From: Symbiodinium kawagutii
Lineage: Eukaryota; Sar; Dinophyceae; Suessiales; Symbiodiniaceae
Assembly: GCA_009767595.1 (NCBI GenBank)
Contig: VSDK01010196.1
Span: 217,099 to 281,098, forward strand
DNA: 64,000 bases
Direction of reading: 5' to 3'
Numbering within the stretch: the first letter of the stretch is position 1; every line of letters begins with the position of its first letter. The position numbers and the translations under genes were made by a program. Shown piece by piece: positions 52,140 to 62,087 of the stretch. The notes beneath the pieces are model-generated. The model did not search any database. It was given only the letters and a program-made list of their open reading frames with translations, and was not told the origin of the DNA.

Positions 52140-52617
52140 ACTAGTGCACGAGCGAATTCAACGCTCCATCTTGGAGTTGATAGACTATTCCCCATGTTCG
52201 ATAAGGCGTTTACTTCTGGGGGATGGTCCAATTTGGTATTCTTTCTACGAACCATATTGTTAAACCATTGTTGACCCTTCTTCAGCACTACCAAACAGTA
52301 TGAACCAGAACTGTCCACCGTTACTAGACATAAATTACTGTTAAGAACCACTATTATCAACCGGTTCCAGACATAATTGACATTAATTAACCACTGACCA
52401 AAAGTATAACCATTTTAGAACCATCATTGACCAGCTTAAGTTAACCAGCCATTCACCATCATTCACAATAAACCAGCCATCATGAACCATTCCTCCTTAA
52501 TATTCACCATTGACCAATTCATGGTTCATGAACCAGCCCTTCACCATCATTCACATTGGTTCAAAAAACCAATTCACCATCAATAACCCATCATTTCCAG
52601 TGTTCTTGATGCCAATC
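52140..52617. other. No gene seen
   Basis: AACCATCATTGACC dispersed repeats. Confidence 0.55.
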
Positions 52618-52682
52618 TAACATCATTAACCCATCATTAACCCATCATTAACCCATCATTAACCCATCATTAACCCATCATG
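52618..52682. repeat. CATTAACCCAT 11-bp tandem array
   Basis: Six perfect copies. Confidence 0.95.
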
Positions 52683-52707
52683 TGCTCTTGACAGCCCTTA
52701 ACCAATC

Positions 52708-52824
52708 CTGTTGCCATGGCCAGTGCTTGCTGCCCGCCCTATCAACGGCTCCACATGCACCGCCCACGCGGGCGTTTTCCCGGCTGCTGCTTGCCCAGGC
52801 ACCGGCAGTGACCCTCAGCACACG
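52708..52824 (-). CDS. Exon with GA donor and strong codon bias
   Basis: Minus frame VLRVTAGAWASSSRENARVG then GACGAVDRAGSKHWPWQQ; third-position GC and purine-first codons both about 71 percent. Donor CAACAG then GATTGG. Not recognised. Confidence 0.52.
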
Positions 52825-52919
52825 CGTGGGGCTGGATCCGAGTGAGATGGTTGTGGGTACTTGTAATGGTAACCAGCGGATGAGCCGCTCAATTCCATTG
52901 GTTTATTGTGGTTGATTCC

Positions 52920-53660
52920 TGTGGTTGGTAAGGGTACGTATTAACCTTGGATGAAGAACCTACGAACTAACAACTAAATAACAACCTAAGGTTAAACTAT
53001 CAAAAACAACCTGCTAACTGTAATGTTTACCTTGGATGAGCCGCTAAATTTCATTGCTTTGCAGTGGTTAAATGTGGTTTGATAAGGGTTTTAAACTACT
53101 AACTGTAGGCAAAGAACCCTTATGATGGGTCAAGTAGTGGCTCATTAGTGATAAAAATGGTTGATCAAGTGATTAACGAATAGTTGGGTAACTAATAGTT
53201 GGTGAACTTACAACCAGGGGGGCACCACTCTGTATACTGGGTCAATAACCATGAATAAGAACCGTTATATATAGATGGTTCTTCACGTACAATTAACCAT
53301 TAACATAGATTGACCACTATTGATAGTTGCTATGGACGCACAATTGGCTTTATTCATGGATGTCAACAACCATTCACAATAGGCGACAAAAAAAAACATG
53401 AATAATAGCTTGACATCGCTTCATAAGAGAATTAGATATATAATAGTTGACTCCTGAGGCGATTCTCCAAAATTAAAGGATATATACCTATGTTTGACTC
53501 TGATATATCAGTACTTAACTTAATTGATAATTAACCACTATGGCGAGATATGACTCCAAACATCTCCAAACTGTTTCATGGGAAAAAGTTAAGGCAAACG
53601 ACCTGAATCAAGGGATCTCCAGGTGTTGAGATGGGCCATAGTTGGCTACTTTGATCAATC
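52920..53660. other. No gene seen
   Basis: AT-rich dispersed repeats. Confidence 0.55.
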
Positions 53661-53666
53661 ACATCC

Positions 53667-53767
53667 TGGGTTGGTGGCTTGAACCCCTATGAAAAATATT
53701 TGTGAACCAATGAGTTGTTAACAATTACCCGGGGAAAATACAAAATGTGAATCAAACTACCAACCAG
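53667..53767. mobile_element. Family B element
   Basis: CTGGGTTGGTGGCTTGAACC left; ATCAAACTACCAACCAG right; CATC flanks. Confidence 0.9.
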
Positions 53768-53915
53768 CATCTTTGCATATCGTTGCTACTTGGATGTGTA
53801 TCTCCAACTATTGCAGTTGCCATGGTGAATGAGGGAGTGGTTGTGCCATGACCCCAGTACACAGTCGATCCAAGTAGAATCAGTGGAGAAGCTTGGCATG
53901 GTGCTGGCGATAGTC

Positions 53916-54034
53916 ATACGGCTCTGGGTCAATATTAGCCAACCAATAATGGGGGTTTCAACCAACAAAACTATAGGGAAACAATGGTTAATGATAGGGG
54001 AACCAGGGGTACAGGGTTTTGACCCACAGCCCAC
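53916..54034. mobile_element. Family D element
   Basis: ATACGGCTCTGGGTCAATAT left; GGTTTTGACCCACAGCC right. Confidence 0.88.
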
Positions 54035-54143
54035 TGTGCGTGTGACCATGTAGAAACTTACGTACGGTACTTGGATGTGCAGCTGTCTATTTCATTCTGA
54101 GATATAGCCATGTGTATAGTTCAACTAGCGCGTAATTCATATA

Positions 54144-54244
54144 GGGGGTTTCTCCAAATAGGGGACCCTCCCATTCATCCAATCTTAATCATTTACAATG
54201 ATAAGCCATCCATTTTGGGGATTCCCTATGACTTGAGAAGCGCC
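54144..54244. mobile_element. Family A element, CATAT target repeat
   Basis: GGGGGTTTCTCCAAATAGGG left; CTATGACTTGAGAAGCGCC right. Confidence 0.88.
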
Positions 54245-54284
54245 CATATGCTGAATGCAACCATTGACGAGCAGCCGGTATGGT

Positions 54285-54440
54285 AACCTCCAGCCGTACC
54301 ACCCATCGAATGGACCAGAAGATCACTTGCTTGTGACGCCACTAGATCAGCTCCACTGAAACAAGGGCTGGAGCATACCCACCGAAGCAGGAGTAACTAC
54401 CGTGAAGAGTTCAGTTTGAAGAATTGCGGCCAACGGTTAA
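54285..54440. CDS. Exon-like island, strand unresolved
   Basis: Plus: WTRRSLACDATRSAPLKQGL then RSNYREEFSLKNCGQRLR. Minus: AILQTELFTVVTPASVGMLQ. Not recognised. Confidence 0.38.
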
Positions 54441-54694
54441 GAAAAATAAACTTATATCATGAATCAGAATTCAGATGGTTATATAGTTCAGATGGTGCTT
54501 GATAACGGTTCGTCATAATGAATGATGGCGAATCATGAGTTTTGCATGAGAATATGACCAGAGTCAAGTATCAGAAAAGGTTCCCCCCAACATTGTAATA
54601 TCAGAATATGACCAATACCATTGAATCATCACGTCCCCACTTGATAGGTTTCTATCACTATTAATTCTTGTCATTCCGCCGGGGATTTCTGATA

Positions 54695-54795
54695 TGCGCG
54701 TTTCTCAAAATAGGGTAACCCCGAATCATCCACTGGAAATCACTACTAGTAATAAACTAACCGCTTTTTGGGGTCCCTCATTTTAAGAAACCACC
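54695..54795. mobile_element. Family A element, ATATG target repeat
   Basis: CGCGTTTCTCAAAATAGGGT left; CATTTTAAGAAACCACC right. Confidence 0.9.
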
Positions 54796-55095
54796 ATATG
54801 ACTTAAAACCATCAAACATCCCATTGCAATTGCTATTTTTGGTTGCTAAAGGCTGTTGACAACGAGCATCATCAAAAGCAACCACTGGATATGTTGGCTA
54901 CACTTTTCTCTCCCTGTTTCTTAGATAAATATCATGGAATCACGAAATATCACCAGTGTAAGACTTCACTTTCCATTAAACCACAACAGGCTTAGCGACA
55001 GTGGATGCCCCAGTCCCCTACAACAGTAGCATAGTTTTCTACATACACACAGGTGATAGCTTCATCTTGGATTTCCATTGATCATTAATCATTAC

Positions 55096-55150
55096 TTGGA
55101 TGTGCAGCTGGGGGTATAACTGGGATATAACCACGGAAAATTCGCCTATA
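55096..55150. mobile_element. Family C left half
   Basis: CTTGGATGTGCAGCTGGGGG. Confidence 0.65.
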
Positions 55151-55255
55151 AGCTAACTATAAGGCTTATGACATAGGAGATTGAGTTCTGTCTTATGTCA
55201 TAGGACCGATGTAACTATGAGCCTAACTATAAGCCTTATGACCCCTATAAGCTAA

Positions 55256-55444
55256 CTATAAGCCATGCAGGGGTGGGGCCCGCTCATCAAACCCACCCGG
55301 CGCCGAAAATTTTGCCCAAGAGACGTCATTCTGCGCCACGAGGTACTTGTATTCCACTGCCTGTGGCCACGGCGCAGCCAGCAGTGCTCGATGATGCCCT
55401 GGTCGTGGTGCCCCTCTGGTTAGATTCGTTGCTTTACAAGCCAT
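55256..55444 (-). CDS. CBM20-like exon (second half of a starch-binding domain)
   Basis: Minus frame WPQAVEYKYLVAQNDVSWAK then FSAPGG. Glu-Tyr-Lys-Tyr-Leu-Val followed by a Trp after a short turn is the signature of the second half of CBM20 starch-binding domains (usually EYKFV...W). The first half is not in this exon. It lies downstream, on the same strand, of the stronger CBM20-like exon at 57873-58328; the assembly gap lies between them. It could be a second CBM20 repeat of the same gene or the completion of the first. Splice borders are not fixed. Confidence 0.5.
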   Translation of the reverse strand: MACKATNLTRGAPRPGHHRALLAAPWPQAVEYKYLVAQNDVSWAKFSAPGGFDERAPPLHGL

Positions 55445-55844
55445 GGAGCTAGTGGTTAACCATGGTAAATAATGGTTAATAATTCTTAATAGTAGGTGTA
55501 AGTTAATTTCTAACCCACCATTCAGTATAGTCCATTATAGTTCTATCTACTATAAGTGGTCCCAAGTGAACTATGTAAGCTAATTTAGCGATCCCTGGCA
55601 AGTACCACTGTGCAGTGCTCCCAGCATATCAACTGTGGGGTTGTAAGGGCTGATTTTTAGGGTCCAAACCCCTTCTCAAATATTTAGAGCACTGGGGATT
55701 GTTTGGACTCGGGCAGAACAAGCAAGAACTGCAAGCAACAACCAACTACGAACAACCACCAGTAACAACCACCATATCCTTGGGAAAGGTTCGGTATCAG
55801 CGGCTTGCCAGAAACGAGCTCTATCCTGAAAGCTGATCATAATT

Positions 55845-55962
55845 CAGGGTTTCTTGAAATAGGGGACCCCGGGCCCGGGACCCCCAAAACATGATTGGTT
55901 TATTGTTCTAAATTATTGATAAACTGGATGATTTGGGGGGGTCCCGATTTTGAAAAACACCC
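55845..55962. mobile_element. Family A element with a palindromic GC insert
   Basis: GGGTTTCTTGAAATAGGGGA left; GTCCCGATTTTGAAAAACAC right; CCCCGGGCCCGGGACCCC inside. Confidence 0.82.
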
Positions 55963-56094
55963 GTCACTATGACCAACACGGATGTTTTTAGGGGTGCCCA
56001 TTTTTGAGAATCACCCATTTTGTCCTTCGTTCATTTCTGAGTTTCTCAGTCTTCTGCTTTCCCAGTCTTTGTGCAGAGTCGTCATGATCTAGCT

Positions 56095-56685
56095 NNNNNN
56101 NNNNNNNNNNNNNNNNNNNNNNNNNNNNNNNNNNNNNNNNNNNNNNNNNNNNNNNNNNNNNNNNNNNNNNNNNNNNNNNNNNNNNNNNNNNNNNNNNNNN
56201 NNNNNNNNNNNNNNNNNNNNNNNNNNNNNNNNNNNNNNNNNNNNNNNNNNNNNNNNNNNNNNNNNNNNNNNNNNNNNNNNNNNNNNNNNNNNNNNNNNNN
56301 NNNNNNNNNNNNNNNNNNNNNNNNNNNNNNNNNNNNNNNNNNNNNNNNNNNNNNNNNNNNNNNNNNNNNNNNNNNNNNNNNNNNNNNNNNNNNNNNNNNN
56401 NNNNNNNNNNNNNNNNNNNNNNNNNNNNNNNNNNNNNNNNNNNNNNNNNNNNNNNNNNNNNNNNNNNNNNNNNNNNNNNNNNNNNNNNNNNNNNNNNNNN
56501 NNNNNNNNNNNNNNNNNNNNNNNNNNNNNNNNNNNNNNNNNNNNNNNNNNNNNNNNNNNNNNNNNNNNNNNNNNNNNNNNNNNNNNNNNNNNNNNNNNNN
56601 NNNNNNNNNNNNNNNNNNNNNNNNNNNNNNNNNNNNNNNNNNNNNNNNNNNNNNNNNNNNNNNNNNNNNNNNNNNNNNNNNNNNN
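56095..56685. other. Assembly gap (591 N)
   Basis: An unbroken run of N. Open frames drawn through it are meaningless. Confidence 1.
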
Positions 56686-56827
56686 GCAGGAATCTGGACC
56701 TGTGATCAGTGCCGGTCGCTGAGCGGCCCCCATCATGCTATGCCCATGTCACAGTAGCATTCATATAGGTTGAGGCGATTTTTTTCGGTAGAGAAAAGAC
56801 AAGACCATAAAGTGGTAGAGAACATCT

Positions 56828-56934
56828 GGTGGTTTCTCAAGCCATAGGGGACCCCCAAAAATGGTTGGTTTATTACTATAAATGACCAGTAATGGATGAT
56901 GAATTGGGGTACCCCTATGGCTTGAGAAACACCG
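56828..56934. mobile_element. Family A element
   Basis: GGTGGTTTCTCAAGCCATAG left; CTATGGCTTGAGAAACACC right. Confidence 0.95.
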
Positions 56935-56941
56935 GTCTGAG

Positions 56942-57056
56942 ATTCATCGGTCGCATTGCTCAGCCTTCACAGTCCAGTAGTTCCCCGGATTCCACGCCAT
57001 GTGGACCTGCGGCGGAGTGGCGGACACGGAACTTGGGGATCAACAGCAGTGAAATC
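56942..57056 (+). CDS. Exon after a family A element with GTAAGG donor
   Basis: Acceptor GTCTGAG; frame FIGRIAQPSQSSSSPDSTPC then GPAAEWRTRNLGINSSEI; donor GTAAGG at 57057. An upstream plus exon (FFSVEKRQDHKVVENI, about 56779-56836) could be its partner, but direct joining makes a stop, so that link is not accepted. Confidence 0.42.
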
Positions 57057-57301
57057 GTAAGGGGGGGATACTCAACAGTTAGATCAGTTAGATCAGTGTT
57101 GTAAGAAACCCAGATAACGATAGACAAAGCACAAATATCCATAGCGGTCGATCTATCACAGGAACCCATGCAGAAGCCATGATATGCGTCAAATCAGATT
57201 TCCAGCATAAAAAAACTGTTGATACATACAATGATCGGTAACAAATTGGTTGTCATATCATGGGTTATCAACAGTCATCGTGATTCATTGTTGGATCTCC
57301 C

Positions 57302-57583
57302 ATGACTGCTGTTACTTTGCGGTGTTTCACCTCAAGGGAGGCTGACCATGGGCAGGTGGGTCAGCTGTCGATTTTTGATTCCGTTGGAACTCTCAGAAGA
57401 GGCTCACTAGCACTGGTGGTAGCTCCAGGATTTCAAAGCCTCAACACCTTGGTGTCGGTGGACTCCGCCGTGCTCAATTACTCTATCCTATTCGAAACTC
57501 AACGTTTAAAACCACCAGGTCCACTAGGTAAACCATCTGCATACTTGGTGTGGATTTTCCACGCCACCAGTAACAAAAGGTGA
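57302..57583 (+). CDS. Open island on the plus strand
   Basis: 94 codons including SIFDSVGTLRRGSLALVVAP and GFQSLNTLVSVDSAVLNYSI. It overlaps the end of the minus frame below, so one of them is spurious in 57499-57583. Confidence 0.33.
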   Translation: MTAVTLRCFTSREADHGQVGQLSIFDSVGTLRRGSLALVVAPGFQSLNTLVSVDSAVLNYSILFETQRLKPPGPLGKPSAYLVWIFHATSNKR

Positions 57584-57745
57584 AGTACTGTGAATGAATA
57601 GCAATGGCTGACCGTTGAGAATGGCTTCCAGTAATGGTAGATCCCCATCAAGAAACCAGCATTCTTGAATCGTAAATCACCAGCTTCCAGGTAAACTGAT
57701 GGTGAATCATGAACAAATGGATCTATCATTGGTGCAAGTAGAAGA
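57499..57745 (-). CDS. Possible downstream exon of the CBM20-like gene
   Basis: In frame with the long minus ORF after the family A element: MIDPFVHDSPSVYLEAGDLR then FKNAGFLMGIYHYWKPFSTV. Acceptor GATAG near 57723. Function unknown. Confidence 0.35.
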
Positions 57746-57763
57746 TGGTAGAAGTGATCAAGT

Positions 57764-57865
57764 GGCGGTTTCTCACAATATCGGTATCCCAAATCATCCA
57801 ATATGAAGTAGCCATCGGAATAAACCAACCATTTTTGGAGGGTTCCCTCTTTTAAGAAACCATCC
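57764..57865 (-). mobile_element. Family A element in the CBM20-like gene
   Basis: GGCGGTTTCTCACAATATCG left; CTCTTTTAAGAAACCATCC right. AGTGATC lies on both sides (57753-57759, 57866-57872), a 7-bp target duplication. Confidence 0.88.
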
Positions 57866-57872
57866 AGTGATC

Positions 57873-58328
57873 TTGGAAGGTGCAGAAACTCCAAGCCATC
57901 ATTCTCAGGGACTGCTTGGCGATCAGCCATGATAACCCCCCCAGCCGAAATCCTCCCTGGTCCCCAGCAGGTTACCTGCGAAATGTTCAGAGAATGACCA
58001 TCTACAATGGACACACATCGGTCTTGGGGCCTTGCTGGAGCTCTGTTCCGGAGCATGAGTCGTTCCCAAAACTCGCTTGTGTTCGGGCTTCCCATCACCC
58101 CTGCAAAAGCCAGGAAGTACCGCAAACCGCAGCGGAGGTTGAATGTTGGATGACATACTGCCATGAATTTGGATCGTGGTCTCCTCTTCATGAACGGCTC
58201 CATGACTAACAGCCAGAAGCGGCTGACCCCGCCCCGCGCCTTTCGGGACAAGTCCCACGCACCGAGCTCGTCACAAGACCCGACCAAATACATTTCCTCA
58301 CCTTGGCAGTTTGCCATGGTAACAAACG
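57873..58328 (-). CDS. CBM20-like starch-binding exon(s)
   Basis: Minus frame: AFVTMANCQGEEMYLVGSCD then ELGAWDLSRKA, followed by FWLLVMEPFMKRRPRSKFMA. GEEMYLVGS..ELGAWD matches the first half of CBM20 domains (GxxxYLVGS..LGxWD); the FW...KF spacing of 15 residues equals that of fungal glucoamylase CBM20. FWERLMLRNR further on may be the WE...NR strand. CBM20 binds starch or glycogen. Third-position GC over the first 28 codons is about 68 percent. The segment between KFMA and FWER may contain a short intron (GTATGT...TTTTGCAG, 58 bp), but it changes frame. Later residues ISQ/GTAACC and DRQAVPENDGLEFLHLPRSL look like a further exon ending at the family A element. Confidence 0.6.
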
Positions 58329-58542
58329 CAGGCTCCTCAAGTCATACCCCCCATACCATGGTTGGTTTGTGACTATAATCGCTGGTTGGTGGTTTCAACC
58401 CCTGAGAAAAAAATATTAGTCAACCAACCATTTGTTAAACATTACAAGAGAAAATAAAAATGTTTTGAACTACCAACCAGATTGGTGAACGACTTGGATG
58501 ATAACTGGGAACACCCCAGTGACTTGAGAAAGCCACCGGTAA
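58329..58542 (-). mobile_element. Family A element split by family B, just upstream of the CBM20 exon
   Basis: The A halves are 58329-58380 (CTCCTCAAGTCATACCCC) and 58486-58542 (CCAGTGACTTGAGAAAGCCA). Family B fills the middle. Its end GAGGAG would be the acceptor for the CBM20 exon. Confidence 0.78.
58382..58484. mobile_element. Family B element nested in family A
   Basis: CTGGTTGGTGGTTTCAACCC left; TTTTGAACTACCAACCAG right. Confidence 0.93.
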
Positions 58543-58640
58543 CAGCGATGAGGTCCATGAACGAGCCCTGGAGGCTGATCAGGATGTTCAAATTCGATGA
58601 CCTACTTCCGTCATCCTTGACATAGGGAATTCCATGGATT
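58543..58640 (-). CDS. Exon upstream of the CBM20 exon
   Basis: Minus frame SSNLNILISLQGSFMDLIAV; third-position GC about 85 percent over 20 codons. It ends at the family A element. Splicing at GCT/GTTACC keeps phase 0 with PAFVTMANCQ downstream. Confidence 0.5.
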
Positions 58641-59138
58641 CTTACATGAGAGACTTTGGAATGTATTAGGTCATCTTTACATGAGTGGCCTACATCTTTT
58701 GACATAGAATGATCCTTGGAATTGGTCATGAAATTGAGATTCGTTAGATTTCTACATAGGATGATTGTAGGGAATTCGAACTGATCTGCATCTTTACATG
58801 AACATAGGATAATACCCCAGGAGTAGACTTCCTCATGGAATTCTTACTGGTGAATTGACCGAATCCTAAGGTTGGTCAACCATCTTGTAGCTAAGCTACC
58901 CAGCCAGGTTGCTGAGGCTGGGGCTACCCGAACTGCTCCAAAAAGGTGCAGTTCAGCTTGGATGGTTGAGTTATTACGCTCAGTTGAGCATCTTCTGTTG
59001 TGAAAATTTCGGGTGATTACTATGGTTATACCGTCGGATATTGGTGGTTTCTTGGTGGTTATATATATATATATATTGTTTTATACGGGATTGTAATGCT
59101 TGATACTACGGGATAATAACCAACTACAAAACCAATAT
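58641..59138. other. No gene recognised
   Basis: TACATGAGAGACTTTGG and ATCTTTACATGA repeats; an AT run at 59060-59079. Confidence 0.5.
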
Positions 59139-59240
59139 GCTGGTTTCTCAAGTCATAGGGGTAGCCCAAGAAATGGTTGGTTCATTACTAAAAATGGTTA
59201 AAAAAGCCTGATTGAGGGTTACCCCTATTTTGAGAAACAC
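59139..59240. mobile_element. Family A element, ATATG target repeat
   Basis: CTGGTTTCTCAAGTCATAGG left; CTATTTTGAGAAACACCC right. Confidence 0.9.
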
Positions 59241-59338
59241 CCATATGTTAAGCTAGCGATGTGTAGAACCACCATGATGAATAGGAACATAGTCCAAAAA
59301 TTGTGATTCTCCACACTCCATGTTAACCTGTGTAACAT

Positions 59339-59456
59339 GTGGCAGTGGGTCAAAACCCCGTACCCCTGGTTCCCCTATCATTAACCGGGGTGTTTTCCCT
59401 GTTATTGTTGGTGATGATCCCCCATGAAATTGTTTGGTTAACTGCTTGACCCACCT
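59339..59456. mobile_element. Family D element with long flanking repeat
   Basis: GTGGCAGTGGGTCAAAACCC left; CTGCTTGACCCACCTGTG right. CCTGTGYAACATGT occurs at both ends (one mismatch). Confidence 0.85.
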
Positions 59457-59610
59457 GTGCAACATGTATCATCCGTGGGGCATCCTGGGTTCAATCTCTC
59501 ATTGCAACTGCGCACCCCGGAACGGTCAAGCTCGGGGAGCGGCTAGCAATAGCAGCTCTTGATTTTGAACCTGGCTTAGTTGTCATGACAAGCATCAACT
59601 TAGCTCACCA

Positions 59611-59735
59611 TATGGCTATGAGTCAATATTAACCAAGCAATATTGAGGGATAAGTTCACCAACAATTTCATAGGAAGAACAATGGTTAACAGTGGGGGAA
59701 CCAGGGGTACAGGGTGAACTGACCCATGGCCATAT
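59611..59735. mobile_element. Family D element
   Basis: ATATGGCTATGAGTCAATAT left; GAACTGACCCATGGCCATAT right. Confidence 0.95.
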
Positions 59736-59834
59736 GGGAGTTGCTCAACATAGGGTACCCAAAAATGCTTGGTGTATTACTAGAAATAATTTATAAAAGA
59801 TGATTTGAAGCTACCCCTATTTTGAGAAGCCACC
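59736..59834. mobile_element. Family A element
   Basis: GGGAGTTGCTCAACATAGGG left; CTATTTTGAGAAGCCACC right; it directly follows a family D copy. Confidence 0.85.
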
Positions 59835-60392
59835 ATGTATACCAAATACTCTTTAGATATGCCAATTTTTGGATCGTTTGATCCATCAATGATTTCGGAA
59901 TTGCCATGCCAGTCTTCGTGGCTCTTGTTACAAGACCACTACAGTACAAGCTGCGTTTGGTTGATTGGCCCCAGTGGTGACATCAGTGTTGCGGTGGTTG
60001 CTTGCCCACTCAAATTCACTCTTACAGGGGGCCTGAAATGTCCCTATTGGACATCACCCAACCATGGGAATAATCCCAACAGTCATCCAAAGGTGATGTT
60101 CAATACTCCTAAAGTGGGATATTTACCACCCCCTGTCTTATTTGCCTTTTTTTTGCACTCTTCACCTTTCTTGGCCCTTGCCCACGATTACTATGAGGCG
60201 AATCCGACACAGCTCGGCCGGAAAATGCAGCAACATTCTCAGCAGGGTTCTAAACGCATTGCTGTTGATGAACAACGATTGCTGGTTGCAACCACCAGTA
60301 GCGGTGTCCAAATTTTAGTCTTCGTAGGTATTGTGACCAAAGTTGACTATGCACCAATATACTCCATAGTACTAGGGATAGACCCCTGTTGA
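59835..60392 (+). CDS. 185-codon open frame after a family A element
   Basis: The longest non-retroelement plus frame. The part near 60180-60300 reads LALAHDYYEANPTQLGRKMQ then QHSQQGSKRIAVDEQRLLVA, coil-like, with a possible AG/G acceptor at TATGAG. The tail TKVDYAPIYSIV comes from a repeat shared with 40793-40850. Only part is likely to be coding. Confidence 0.35.
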   Translation: MYTKYSLDMPIFGSFDPSMISELPCQSSWLLLQDHYSTSCVWLIGPSGDISVAVVACPLKFTLTGGLKCPYWTSPNHGNNPNSHPKVMFNTPKVGYLPPPVLFAFFLHSSPFLALAHDYYEANPTQLGRKMQQHSQQGSKRIAVDEQRLLVATTSSGVQILVFVGIVTKVDYAPIYSIVLGIDPC

Positions 60393-60429
60393 TATACCAA
60401 CATTGTTGCTAACAATTGGTGCATGGTCG

Positions 60430-60663
60430 TCAACCACCGGTGGAGTATATATCCCAACTCTCCAGCACCCAACCTTGGCGGAAAGCGGGTACCGTAGCCA
60501 CCACCGTAGCTCCACTAGCGACCAAAAATGGCTTGCGCGATCCGAGGCGCCGAAATTGGTGGAAAACTGGATCTTGAATTCGTACAGATCCCCTGGCGCG
60601 GTGGTGCTTTTTGTGGTCAGGCGGCTTAGCGAACCAACCTGGCTGGTTGAACAGCTGGTTTAG
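60430..60663. CDS. Exon-like island, strand unresolved
   Basis: Plus: DQKWLARSEAPKLVENWILN then SYRSPGAVVLFVVRRLSEPT. Minus: APGDLYEFKIQFSTNFGASD then RASHFWSLVELRWWLRYPLS. Both have about 69 percent third-position GC; purine-first codons favour plus. Confidence 0.4.
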
Positions 60664-60816
60664 CTGGCGAATGACACGGGATGATAACTAACAATTCTAG
60701 GGGATGTATACCAACTATGTGGCTATGGGTCAATATTCATCAACCAATAATGGCTGGTTTAGCTGGTTGATAATCGGGGATAATAAGCAACAATACTGAG
60801 GGATATATCAACTATA

Positions 60817-60943
60817 TGGCGAGCTGGGTCAAGGCTGTAATCAACCAACAACAATGGGGGATAAGTTCACCAACAATACGGAAAACAGCCTGGTTCATGA
60901 TGGAGGAACCAGGGGTACAGGGTGAACTGACCCATAGCCAACT
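60817..60943. mobile_element. Family D element
   Basis: ATATGGCGAGCTGGGTCAAG left; GAACTGACCCATAGCCA right. A partial copy precedes it from 60716. Confidence 0.9.
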
Positions 60944-61476
60944 GATGGTTTGTGATGCTTCGCCAAAGGTCAAGCATGGCTGATTGATGGTGATGGTCAA
61001 ATGATGATTTGGTCACCATGATCAATCATTATCAGCAATTGTGAATCATCACTAACCAATGTCCACCATGACCGACGTATCTCTACCAGTTTAGTTAGTT
61101 TAGTTCCACTGGTTCTCAACCAGGTGAAACCTGAGAAATGCCAACTAAGCGACGACCTGGCCCCACAATCCCAGCACATCCAAGGTGACCATGCCTATAA
61201 GCCGCCCATACCCCCCTATAACCATGGTAGCTTATAACCCTGGGTGCATCTCAAAATAGAGGACTCCCAAAATGGATGGTTTGTTACTACAAATGATGAA
61301 GTTGCTTATTATATCTTATTATCCCATATTATTAACCATTACTAACCATGGTAAAAACCATGGTAGATCAAACTACCGACCAGCTAACCAGCTTGCAACC
61401 AACTTATAACTAGCTCGTAACCAGCTCATAACCAGCTTATACCCTCTACTTTCATAATGGCCAAGATATAACCCTT

Positions 61477-61680
61477 CTACCCCCTATATAGCCATAGTAG
61501 TACCCACATCCCAGTTGACCTCCACAGCCCCCTGGCGCTCCTCCCCAGTAGCCCTCCGTTCCACGTCGCGGCGACGAGGGCATGGCCGGCGCGGACGAAG
61601 CGCGCGACGGCGAGGCGGGACGGGAAGCCTCCGCGGTGGCATGGCGATCTGCTGGTCACTGGCAGAGGATGATCAGCCAT
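61477..61680 (-). CDS. GC-rich exon with strong codon bias
   Basis: Minus frame GGFPSRLAVARFVRAGHALV then AATWNGGLLGRSARGLWRST; third-position GC about 84 percent. A second minus frame ends in a coil and a GTCAAC donor (DVERRATGEERQGAVE). Not recognised. Confidence 0.45.
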   Translation of the reverse strand: MADHPLPVTSRSPCHRGGFPSRLAVARFVRAGHALVAATWNGGLLGRSARGLWRSTGMWVLLWLYRG

Positions 61681-61686
61681 TTTTTG

Positions 61687-61795
61687 GGTCGGGATACCTT
61701 AGGAAACCTTAGGAAACCTTAGGAAACCCTAGGAAACCGGGGGACCTTAGGAAACCTTAGGAAAAATGTGGGAAACCCTCGGAAACCTTGGGAAA
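61687..61795. repeat. CCTTAGGAAAC 11-bp tandem array
   Basis: About nine copies with variants. Confidence 0.95.
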
Positions 61796-62087
61796 CCATC
61801 AAAAATTATGGAATGGTGAACCGTTTTCAAACATGTGGTTGTCAAACAGCAACAACCACTACTAGCAATCACTTAACCAAATAATTACCGAAAATCAACA
61901 GTGCTTAACTGTTATTATCACAACCACGATGCGGAGCATTCTTGGCAACTATCAGCTATTACAGTAAATGAATGAGGTGGAAAAGGTATGTTCACAGGCC
62001 CATTTCGCATGAGAACTCTGCCGCCATCACTTCTCATTACGCGACCACTGGTTTTACGGTTTTGCGGGGTCAGGTATACAGGTTCAC

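Noticed and set aside
53786..54049. Similar open frames at 43468-43701 and 53786-54049 suggesting a gene family
   Set aside because: The shared peptide comes from family D elements (ACCCCTGGTTCCCC core), not from a gene.
56071..56757. Open frames of 215-228 codons
   Set aside because: They run through 591 N bases and have no support.
56779..57056. Two plus exons joined across the family A copy at 56828-56934
   Set aside because: Joining at the obvious donor and acceptor makes an in-frame TGA, so the link is not claimed although each island stands alone.
58085..58160. 58-bp intron GTATGT to TTTTGCAG in the CBM20-like exon
   Set aside because: Splicing here shifts the frame into a stop, while the unspliced frame stays open; left as an uncertainty.
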